This document shows positions 55,853-64,000 of a stretch of 64,000 bases of DNA, in pieces. How positions within the stretch are numbered: the stretch's first letter is position 1; every line of letters begins with the position of its first letter. Below the pieces are notes generated by a model. It was given only the letters and a program-made list of their open reading frames with translations. It searched no databases and was not told where the DNA came from. The stretch is from Streptococcaceae bacterium. GTDB lineage: Bacteria; Bacillota; Bacilli; Lactobacillales; Streptococcaceae. The position numbers were made by a program, and so were the translations under genes. Location of the stretch: positions 806,001 to 870,000 of the forward strand of contig CABIZZ010000001.1 in assembly GCA_902363395.1 (NCBI GenBank). Direction: 5' to 3'.

Positions 55853-56290
55853 TCACTTCTTATTTCGGAAGATAAAAAGTTTGCTGAAGACGTAGTTCAA
55901 AATGACAATCATAAATTGGGCGGCAAAGGTTTCGATGGTATTAATTGCCGTCCGATTCATATTGACGAACTGACCGATGATTTGTGGATACTGGGTTACA
56001 AAGATGGTGGTCATCAGGAGGTCCAACACGAGTGTCCCCATTCTAGCAAAAGAGAAGACAATTAACCGTTTCAACCAGCCTTTTCTTTCTTGTTTAAAGA
56101 CAATAGTATCATTGGTAGCAAAGGCAAAGAGAATGCCAGCAATATTTCCAATCAAGGTAGCTAGCTGTTCCTGGTCTGTCAGTTGGAAAACAATCAGCCG
56201 GGTAGCAACAGAAACAATCGTCGTAGCAACACCAAAGATCAGATAGGCTAAAATTTCATTATTAAAGATTCGATGGACTAGTTTTTTCAT
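55853..56290 (-). CDS. GtrA-family membrane protein
   Basis: The 145-aa protein has four membrane helices and the GtrA pattern (YLIFGVATTIVSVATRLIVF at the start, AQFMIVILNYVFSKLFIF at the end). GtrA proteins help flip or use polyprenyl-phosphate sugars in wall-glycan modification. It could work with the GtrB-like enzyme at 23700, but it is 32 kb away. It is monocistronic. Confidence 0.88.
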   Translation of the reverse strand: MKKLVHRIFNNEILAYLIFGVATTIVSVATRLIVFQLTDQEQLATLIGNIAGILFAFATNDTIVFKQERKGWLKRLIVFSFARMGTLVLDLLMTTIFVTQYPQIIGQFVNMNRTAINTIETFAAQFMIVILNYVFSKLFIFRNKK

Positions 56291-56320
56291 ACAATTAGTC
56301 TATCATAATTCCCTTATTTG

Positions 56321-56329
56321 TGCTATACT
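56321..56329 (+). promoter_or_regulatory. Extended -10 promoter of the queT-like gene
   Basis: TGC-TATACT (56321-56329), 61 nt before the riboswitch core. Confidence 0.6.
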
Positions 56330-56389
56330 TATAAAGTTGATTTGTCGCATGCAACTCTATTAGATGGGTTTCATTGGCAAAGATCAACC

Positions 56390-56447
56390 CTTGGTGCTTA
56401 GCTTCTTTCACCAAGCATATTAGATGCGGGAAAACCGCTAAAGGAGA
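56390..56447 (+). promoter_or_regulatory. PreQ1-II riboswitch
   Basis: CTTGGTG (56390-56396) pairs with CACCAAG (56409-56415) around TTAGCTTCTTT; then CATATTAGATGCGG-GAAAA-CCGC and AAAGGAG, the Shine-Dalgarno. This is the conserved preQ1-II (COG4708) pattern of Streptococcaceae, in which preQ1 binding folds the SD into a pseudoknot. Confidence 0.93.
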
Positions 56448-56452
56448 AAACG

Positions 56453-56962
56453 ATGAAAAACTATACTGTTCGTGATTTGGCACAGATTGCTCTAGTTGCT
56501 GCTCTCTATGTGGCCTTGACCATTACGCCCCCGTTGAATGCCATCGGAAGCAATGAGATCCAATTCCGTGTTTCTGAAATGCTAAACTTCATGGCTTTCT
56601 ACAATCGGAAATATATTTGGTCGGTGACAATTGGGTGTATGATTTCTAACTTCTTGAGTTATGGAATTGTTGACGTGGTCGTTGGTGGTGGATCTACTTT
56701 GGTCTTCGTTACACTTGGAGTATATCTCTTTAAACGCTACGAAAAGACAGATCTCTTTAATGGATGGATTCGCAAGGATCATTTCTTATTCTCAATTTTC
56801 TTTGCCCTCTCTATGTTTACGATTGCCTTAGAATTGCATATCTTAAACAAAACACCATTCTTCTTGAATTGGTTGACAACTGGTTTGGGTGAATTTGCTT
56901 CCCTGATTGTCGGAGCTATTTTGATCAAAAAGATTGCCCAACGAATTGATTTGACTCAATAA
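56453..56962 (+). CDS. queT: QueT-family queuosine-precursor transporter
   Basis: The 169-aa protein has five or six membrane helices and matches the COG4708/QueT family (TVRDLAQIALVAALYVALTITPP; GSNEIQFRVSEML; SLIVGAILIKKIAQ). It is likely the substrate-binding S component of an ECF importer for queuosine precursors, with the energising module encoded elsewhere. The preQ1 riboswitch ahead supports the substrate. Confidence 0.92.
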   Translation: MKNYTVRDLAQIALVAALYVALTITPPLNAIGSNEIQFRVSEMLNFMAFYNRKYIWSVTIGCMISNFLSYGIVDVVVGGGSTLVFVTLGVYLFKRYEKTDLFNGWIRKDHFLFSIFFALSMFTIALELHILNKTPFFLNWLTTGLGEFASLIVGAILIKKIAQRIDLTQ

Positions 56963-56969
56963 TCGACTA

Positions 56970-57126
56970 GAGAGTGGGACAGAAATCGGTAATTCGTTAG
57001 AATTCGATTTCGTCGTCCCACCTCCGCACAGTTGAGTAGGACTGTAAAAGCTGATGAAATCAGCGTAGTAGACCCCACTCGATAATCTAAAGACAATTGA
57101 GAGGCTAGGACTTTTGTCCCAGCCTC
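56970..57126 (+). repeat. Three-hairpin intergenic repeat, copy 2 (157 bp)
   Basis: It runs from GAGAGTGGGACAG to GTCCCAGCCTC and is followed by TTTTTTT, so it ends queT transcription. It lacks about 18 bp present in copies 1 and 3 (the segment around CACTGCGTCTTGCTCGAC). The region to 57234 otherwise holds only the ligA promoter. Confidence 0.9.
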
Positions 57127-57218
57127 TTTTTTTGATGCCATGGTTTCATCCGATATATTCTGAAAAAAGATATTTTTTCGCTAGTGAAGTAGTCAGAAAG
57201 GCCTAGTAAAGCGTTTTT

Positions 57219-59193
<1,975 letters not shown>

Positions 59194-59201
59194 AGGCATG
59201 T

Positions 59202-60170
59202 ATGGAAAATAAGATTAAAAAAGCACGAGTGATATATAATCCGACTTCTGGTCAGGAAATCATTAAAAAGAACATCGCAGAAGTCTTGGATGTGTTAGAG
59301 GATGTAGGTTACGAAACAAGTGCCTATCAGACTACTCCTGAGCCTTTATCAGCCCAGTTAGAAGCAGAACGGGCTGCAAAAGCCGGTTTTGATTTGATCG
59401 TTGCTGCCGGAGGAGATGGAACCATTAATGAGGTGGTCAATGGGGTTGCTAGCCTCGAACATCGTCCAAAGATGGCTTTTATCCCTACGGGAACAACCAA
59501 TGATTATGCGCGTGCTTTGAAGATTCCGATGGGAGATCCAGTCGCAGCTGCACGGATCATTGAGAAGAATCAAACCATTCAGATGGATATCGGACGTGCT
59601 TACGGAAGTAAATATTTTATCAATATTGCCGCTGCAGGGACTTTGTCTGAATTGACCTTTAGTGTGCCGAGTGAGGTGAAGTCGCGCTATGGCTACTTTG
59701 CTTACGTAGCGGAGGCAGTGAAGAAGTTCCCTAAGAATAAAACCCGCAAGGTGCGGATTGAGCACGACAATGGGGTCTATGTTGGACCAGTTTCGCTTGT
59801 CTTCGTGGCTTTGACCAATTCAATCGGTGGCTTTGAAAGTGTGGCACCAGATGCTAAACTTGATGATGGAAATTTCACCTTGATCTTAGTGAAAACTGCT
59901 AAATTATTTGACATGTTGTCCCTCATTATGCAAGCCGTCAATGGTGGAAAACACGTCAACGATTCAAATATTGAATACCTTAAAACATCTAAATTGAAGA
60001 TTGAAGTTTTGGACAACAAGGAAGAGTTCAAGATCAATTTAGATGGTGAATATGGTGGCGATACGCCAGTAGAACTGGAAGTCTTCCACAATCACTTAGA
60101 ATTTTTTGCCAACATCGATGAAATTAATGACGATGCCTTGGTCCATTCAGAATACAAATCAGAAGAATAA
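59202..60170 (+). CDS. Diacylglycerol/lipid kinase (DgkB/YegS type)
   Basis: The 322-aa soluble kinase has the DAGK catalytic signature (VIYNPTSGQE; LIVAAGGDGTINEVVNGV; FIPTGTTNDYARAL). In Gram-positives DgkB returns diacylglycerol, left by lipoteichoic acid synthesis, to phosphatidic acid. This fits the nearby ltaS-like gene at 62995. It lies 8 nt after ligA and is probably co-transcribed. Confidence 0.92.
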   Translation: MENKIKKARVIYNPTSGQEIIKKNIAEVLDVLEDVGYETSAYQTTPEPLSAQLEAERAAKAGFDLIVAAGGDGTINEVVNGVASLEHRPKMAFIPTGTTNDYARALKIPMGDPVAAARIIEKNQTIQMDIGRAYGSKYFINIAAAGTLSELTFSVPSEVKSRYGYFAYVAEAVKKFPKNKTRKVRIEHDNGVYVGPVSLVFVALTNSIGGFESVAPDAKLDDGNFTLILVKTAKLFDMLSLIMQAVNGGKHVNDSNIEYLKTSKLKIEVLDNKEEFKINLDGEYGGDTPVELEVFHNHLEFFANIDEINDDALVHSEYKSEE

Positions 60171-60246
60171 TGGAGCAACATTGCTGAGAGTGGGCAATGC
60201 CAGTTTCTTCTTACTTAGTTAATTAGGAAATAGGAAATACAATACG

Positions 60247-62544
60247 ATGCATCAGTATCAAGTAAAAATCCACTACCATCATCCCGTAGGTGACTATTTT
60301 GCCCGTGATATGTGGAAGTGGCATGAAGGAGTATGGGGAGAGGAAGTCTCTTTCTCAAAACTCGATTATTTTGGAGTTGAGGGGCTCCTAGTTTATAACT
60401 GTGAGACACCTCAACACATTGGCCATGTCATCATCAAAGAAGGAAACTGGCTTAGTCAGTCGGATGAATACCATATTGAGCTTTTGCCAGAAGGGAAAGT
60501 ACGAGAAGTTTGGTTGATTCAAGGAGATGACACCGTTTATTATTCCTTGCAGGCTGCCATGACCAGTCATGAATACAGCCGTCGGAAGCCACATGCTTTT
60601 GATATGGCGACCCATTACCAAGAATTTGATGCCAAATGGGGGTATCAGGGTTGGTTGGGATATCGCCAGCAAGATGATGATTACCGCTTCAAACTCTGGG
60701 CACCTACTGCCAATAAAGTAGACCTTCTTATCTATGATTCGGTCGCCAATGACAGCAAGGTTTGGAAGATTGTCCCAATGGTTCGTGGCCAGCGTGAATC
60801 TAGCGACCATGTTCGAAATAATTGTGGTGTCTGGTATGCGGATGTCATGGGGAACCTCAGTGGACTGGCCTATCAGTACAAGGTTTATTTTGATTACCAT
60901 ACGGAGATTGCGCGTGATCCTTATACAATCGCTACCAGTGAAAATGGGAAAAAATCTGCCATTCTTTCTCATCATGATTGCATCTTCCCTGCCTTTCAGT
61001 CAGAAGCTTATGAAAAGGCTGACTGGCGTCTGGATAATCCTTGTCAGGCGGTTGTCTATGAAATGCATGTCCGGGATTTGACCATTTCTCCGACTTCCGG
61101 TGTGGATGAAACCTATCGAGGAACCTACCGAGGAGCTCACCAGACTGGGACGAAGAACGCCCAAGGAGATGCCACGGCTTTTGACTATATCAAGCAATTA
61201 GGGGTAAATGTGGTTCAACTGCAACCCGTAACGGATCGCTATAAGACCTATGATGAAGACGGGAATGTCCTCTACAACTGGGGCTACGATGTGCAGAATT
61301 ACTCTGCTCCAGAAACTAGTTACTCGACCAAACCTCACGACCCTAAGACCACCATGCGCGAGTTAAAAGAAATGATACACGCCTATCATGAAGCGGGTAT
61401 TTCGGTAGTTATGGATGTGGTCTATAATCATATCTATTCGACAGAAGATGGAGCCTTCCAAACAACCGTTCCTGATTATTACTACCGGATGAATTCAAAT
61501 GGATCCTTCCAAAATGGTACAGGAGTTGGGAATGAGACGGCCAGTGAGCATGAGATGTACCGCAAATTCATGATTGATTCCTTGACGTATTGGGTAACAG
61601 AATATAAGATTGACGGTTTCCGCTTCGACTTAATGGGGATTCACGATGTGGATACCATGAATGAAATCCGTGAAGCCATGGACGAGATTGATCCACGGAT
61701 TCTCCTTTATGGAGAAGGTTGGGATATGGGGACAGGGTTGGCTCCAGAAGATAAGGCCAAAAAGGACAATGCTTATCAAATGGCCCAAGTCGGTTTCTTT
61801 AATGATACCTCTCGAGATGCCATCAAGGGCGCCGAGGTCTTTGGCTCTATCAAACGAGGCTATGTCAGTCGGAAGTCTACAGAAGACATCATTGCGCGCT
61901 CCGTACTTGGAAGTGCAGAGTTGGGATCCTTCCTAACTCCAAGTCAGGTCCTCAACTATGTTGAGGCCCATGATAACTACAACCTCTATGATTTACTTTC
62001 TTATGTCCATCCAAATGACTCTCAGGAAAAAATTAAGAAGCAGGTAGAAATGGCGACAGCCATGAATCTCCTCTTCCAAGGGATGGCCTTTATGCAGGTC
62101 GGACAAGAGTTCCTACGAACAAAGTTGGTTGCAACGGGCGAAGATGGAGAAGTGACACAGGAAGATCGAGAACGGGCTATGAATTCCTATAATGCGCCAG
62201 ATGCCGTCAACCAAGTCGATTGGGATTTAGTATCAGTCAACAAGGATACAATCGAATATGTGCGTCAAATCATTCATTTGAAGAAGACCCTACCTGCCTT
62301 GTCCCTCGAATCTTATGAGGAGATTTATCAACATGTCTTTGTCCATACTGCCGATATGGGTAGTGGTGTTGTGGTCTTTGAATTGACCTGGGATAAACAC
62401 TATTATGTTATCTTTAACACCAGTGGACTACCATTCTATCTCCAGAACGCAGATCATCTTGAGCTCCTTGTTGGGAATAGCCGAAACAAACGTCCATTCT
62501 ATGTAGAGAATTTAACAGCATCTGTCTTTGAATGGAAGAAATGA
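60247..62544 (+). CDS. pulA: Type I pullulanase (GH13)
   Basis: The 765-aa enzyme cuts alpha-1,6 branches in pullulan and glycogen-like glucans. It has an N-terminal domain, a CBM48-like domain (YRFKLWAPTANKVDLLIYD, about 145-165) and a GH13 barrel with YNWGYDVQNYSAPE, DVVYNHIY, DGFRFDLMG (nucleophile D), YGEGWDMG (acid E) and VEAHDNYNL (D). No signal peptide or LPXTG is seen, so it is intracellular, unlike pneumococcal SpuA. Its stop overlaps repeat copy 3. Confidence 0.95.
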   Translation: MHQYQVKIHYHHPVGDYFARDMWKWHEGVWGEEVSFSKLDYFGVEGLLVYNCETPQHIGHVIIKEGNWLSQSDEYHIELLPEGKVREVWLIQGDDTVYYSLQAAMTSHEYSRRKPHAFDMATHYQEFDAKWGYQGWLGYRQQDDDYRFKLWAPTANKVDLLIYDSVANDSKVWKIVPMVRGQRESSDHVRNNCGVWYADVMGNLSGLAYQYKVYFDYHTEIARDPYTIATSENGKKSAILSHHDCIFPAFQSEAYEKADWRLDNPCQAVVYEMHVRDLTISPTSGVDETYRGTYRGAHQTGTKNAQGDATAFDYIKQLGVNVVQLQPVTDRYKTYDEDGNVLYNWGYDVQNYSAPETSYSTKPHDPKTTMRELKEMIHAYHEAGISVVMDVVYNHIYSTEDGAFQTTVPDYYYRMNSNGSFQNGTGVGNETASEHEMYRKFMIDSLTYWVTEYKIDGFRFDLMGIHDVDTMNEIREAMDEIDPRILLYGEGWDMGTGLAPEDKAKKDNAYQMAQVGFFNDTSRDAIKGAEVFGSIKRGYVSRKSTEDIIARSVLGSAELGSFLTPSQVLNYVEAHDNYNLYDLLSYVHPNDSQEKIKKQVEMATAMNLLFQGMAFMQVGQEFLRTKLVATGEDGEVTQEDRERAMNSYNAPDAVNQVDWDLVSVNKDTIEYVRQIIHLKKTLPALSLESYEEIYQHVFVHTADMGSGVVVFELTWDKHYYVIFNTSGLPFYLQNADHLELLVGNSRNKRPFYVENLTASVFEWKK

Positions 62545-62717
62545 GAGTGGGACAGAAATCGGTAATTCGTTAGAATTCGATTTCGTCGTCCCACCTCCGC
62601 ACAGTTGAGTAGGGCTGTAAAATCTGATGAAATCAGCGTAGTAGAGCCCACTCAACCACTGCGTCTTGCTCGACAATCTAAAAATAATTGAGAGGCTAGG
62701 ACTTTTGTCCCAGCCTC
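62543..62717 (+). repeat. Three-hairpin intergenic repeat, copy 3 (175 bp)
   Basis: Same orientation as copy 2 and same length as copy 1. It starts within the pulA stop codon (TGA-GAGTGGGAC) and ends GTCCCAGCCTC followed by a weak T-rich tail. The 450-nt gap to 62994 also holds further hairpins and an orphan promoter. Confidence 0.9.
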
Positions 62718-62776
62718 ATTTCAAATTTAAGAAAAGTCTTCTTAAAAACTTTCCTTAGGTGAGTCCGGACGTCAGC

Positions 62777-62827
62777 GAACTTCTCTGAAGTTCCAAGACT
62801 TAGTTTTGAACCTAAAGTTTCAAAACT
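62777..62827. repeat. Two related hairpins downstream of repeat copy 3
   Basis: GAACTTC-TCT-GAAGTTC (62777-62793) and AGTTTTGAA (62802-62810) with TTCAAAACT (62819-62827). A palindrome GTCCGGAC (62763-62770) precedes them. The function is unknown. Confidence 0.55.
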
Positions 62828-62831
62828 CCCG

Positions 62832-62866
62832 AGTACTTGAAACACTATGTTTCAAGTACTTTTCTC
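62832..62866 (+). terminator. Strong intrinsic terminator in the pulA-ltaS gap
   Basis: A perfect 13-bp stem, AGTACTTGAAACA (62832-62844) with TGTTTCAAGTACT (62848-62860), 3-nt loop, followed by TTTCTC. Confidence 0.75.
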
Positions 62867-62886
62867 ACAACGGAAAGTTTTAGATT

Positions 62887-62895
62887 TGCTATAAT
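62887..62895 (+). promoter_or_regulatory. Orphan extended -10 promoter
   Basis: TGC-TATAAT on the plus strand with no plus-strand gene downstream in the window. Confidence 0.55.
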
Positions 62896-62901
62896 AATCC
62901 A

Positions 62902-63005
62902 AGGTAATCGAAGTGTTTTTTGAAAAACAATCCAGCTTCCTTAAAGTAAAAACAGTTTGTCTACATTCAAAAATAAGATTGGGAGGTCCCAATCTTATTT
63001 TTTTT
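62902..63005 (+). ncRNA. Candidate small RNA (about 100 nt)
   Basis: It is bounded by an extended -10 promoter (62887-62895) and a 13-bp terminator hairpin with eight T (62971-63005). No ORF with a ribosome site is seen. Its 3' end is antisense to the last codons of the ltaS-like gene. Existence is inferred from the signals only. Confidence 0.4.
62971..63005. terminator. Bidirectional intrinsic terminator overlapping the ltaS-like stop codon
   Basis: AAATAAGATTGGG (62971-62983) pairs with CCCAATCTTATTT (62988-63000) over a 4-nt loop, with T-runs on both strands. Confidence 0.92.
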
Positions 63006-64000
63006 CTGATGAAGATGAGCTAGAACTACTTGAGCTGGAATTCTCACTCGAAGAAGATGAACTGAACTGTTCAGGGTGGAGTTCCTTATAGCTTGGCGCT
63101 TTGAAGAGATCTACCGTTGATTGATTGCCTTTTTGGCTATAGAGGCTGGTTGAAGCATCCCCTTTTTCTTTTTCAATTTTCTTCAATGCTTTCATCGAGT
63201 TATTGTAGGAGTAGTCATCTGGGTTAACTTTACCAAGATCATTTCCAGTGTAGAATCGTAAGAGGTCCCCTGTTTGGATACTATCACTAATCTTGAGCTG
63301 TAAATTCGCTGCCTCACGGATTTTATCCAGTTGCTCTTTCGTTGATTCGTCTGGATTGGTGATTTCCTCACCAGTCTTTGTGTAATAGGTCCGGCCACTG
63401 TAACTTGTATACTCAGGAGTCACAAAGTAGTTAGCAGAACGGAAAGCTACGATTTGGCTATGATTTGGAGATAACAAGTCTTGACCAACTTGAAGGAAGT
63501 TCTTAGAATCAATGCCTAACAAGTGTTCCAATGTTGGAAGCATATCAATCTCTCCACCATAGGTCTCAATGACTTTCCCCTTGTTCATACCAGGAATGAC
63601 CACCATATACGGTACCCGTTGCAACATGGCATTGTCATAACTTGACCAAGTTTCAGAGTTCTTATCAAGCAAAGGAGCCAGAGCTGGATTTCGAGAATTA
63701 GAAATACCGTAGTGGTCTCCGTACAAAACGATAATGGAGTTCTCATAGAGGCCAGAAGCTTTGAGATAATCGAAGAAGGCCTTGATAGAAGAATCCAAGT
63801 AGTTGGCTGTTGCGAAATAGCCATTAATGGTTTCATCTTGCGTCTCTGCAAGAGGGAAGCCAATCTCGTCACCAATCAGACTCGTCGTATAAGGATAGTG
63901 GTTGGAAACGGTAATGAACTTAGTATAAAACGGTTGTTGCATGTGTTCCAAGTACTTGATGGAATCCTTCAACATGATCTTGTCATTAAGTCCATACTGG
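62995..64000 (-). CDS. ltaS: Lipoteichoic-acid synthase-like protein, C-terminal part (runs off the window)
   Basis: The reading frame continues past the window end (QYGLND precedes the first internal Met at 63975), so the N-terminal helices and first part of the catalytic domain are missing. Seen here are FITVSNHYPYTT, IVLYGDHYGIS (metal ligands) and MLPTLEHLLGI of the LtaS sulfatase-fold domain, which polymerises glycerol phosphate from phosphatidylglycerol outside the membrane. The tail is unusual: a run of serines with few other residues, ending EKK. A TacL-type ligase relative is less likely. Confidence 0.85.
   Translation of the reverse strand, partial: QYGLNDKIMLKDSIKYLEHMQQPFYTKFITVSNHYPYTTSLIGDEIGFPLAETQDETINGYFATANYLDSSIKAFFDYLKASGLYENSIIVLYGDHYGISNSRNPALAPLLDKNSETWSSYDNAMLQRVPYMVVIPGMNKGKVIETYGGEIDMLPTLEHLLGIDSKNFLQVGQDLLSPNHSQIVAFRSANYFVTPEYTSYSGRTYYTKTGEEITNPDESTKEQLDKIREAANLQLKISDSIQTGDLLRFYTGNDLGKVNPDDYSYNNSMKALKKIEKEKGDASTSLYSQKGNQSTVDLFKAPSYKELHPEQFSSSSSSENSSSSSSSSSSSEKK

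Noticed and set aside
60171..60246. Terminator between the lipid kinase and pulA
   Set aside because: CATTGC/GCAATG (60179-60199) is a short hairpin without a convincing T-run, so it was not listed.
60388..60975. A 195-codon minus-strand frame inside pulA
   Set aside because: A shadow of the pullulanase gene; composition and motifs belong to the plus strand.

Overview
The window is a chromosomal segment of a low-GC Firmicute and almost certainly a Streptococcus of the oral mitis/sanguinis type; a S. parasanguinis-like species is my best guess, with the species not certain. The basis is Streptococcus-typical gene orders (rsmC-pdp-deoC-cdd-bmpA-nupABC; murB-potABCD; murA-GNAT-spxR-map; cmk-infC-rpmI-rplT), a rhamnan cell-wall polysaccharide locus, an SMK-box SAM riboswitch before metK and a preQ1-II riboswitch before a queT-like gene. 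There are no tRNA or rRNA genes, prophage, transposase or CRISPR array.

Layout. 1-7.8 kb: nucleoside salvage (rRNA methyltransferase, pyrimidine-nucleoside phosphorylase, DeoC, Cdd) and a BMP-type nucleoside ABC importer. 7.9-13.3 kb: a membrane-anchored polysaccharide deacetylase on the minus strand, hom-thrB, an orphan membrane protein and murB. 13.3-17.3 kb: the spermidine/putrescine importer potABCD, preceded by a roughly 200-nt hairpin-rich intercistronic RNA with a 7-codon uORF. 17.4-35.4 kb: a rhamnose cell-wall polysaccharide locus with galE, an AT-rich side-chain block (GacI-, GacJ- and GacK-like genes, a GT4 and a DUF2142-like membrane protein), a GtrB-like transferase, rmlD, rgpA-F and a gacH-like glycerol-phosphate transferase. 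35.5-40.9 kb: ebsA-like, ferredoxin, a LysM protein, cmk, the infC-rpmI-rplT operon behind an attenuator, comEB-like dCMP deaminase and an orphan membrane protein.

40.9-43.9 kb (minus): a four-gene polar amino-acid ABC importer. 44.1-49.3 kb: a small repeat-bearing membrane protein, riboswitch-metK, and copY-copA-copZ with two cop boxes. 49.4-54.5 kb: murA, a GNAT, spxR, map and a YihY-family protein. 54.6-57 kb: a MarR/B3-4 two-gene module, gtrA (minus) and riboswitch-queT. 57.2-62.5 kb: ligA, a lipid kinase and pullulanase. From 62.9 kb to the window end: a candidate small RNA and the 3' part of an ltaS-like gene (minus strand, cut by the window end).

How the genes work together. RmlD completes dTDP-rhamnose synthesis, RgpA/B/E/F build a polyrhamnose chain on a lipid carrier, RgpC/D export it, and the GacI/J/K-like genes, GT4, DUF2142-like protein and GalE plausibly add side chains outside the membrane. 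The GacH-like enzyme plausibly adds glycerol phosphate. The least explained signals are the potA leader RNA, a three-copy intergenic hairpin repeat that ends in a terminator in either orientation (46034, 56970, 62543), an orphan promoter-terminator pair at 62.9 kb, and apparent leaderless transcripts for rsmC and ligA.
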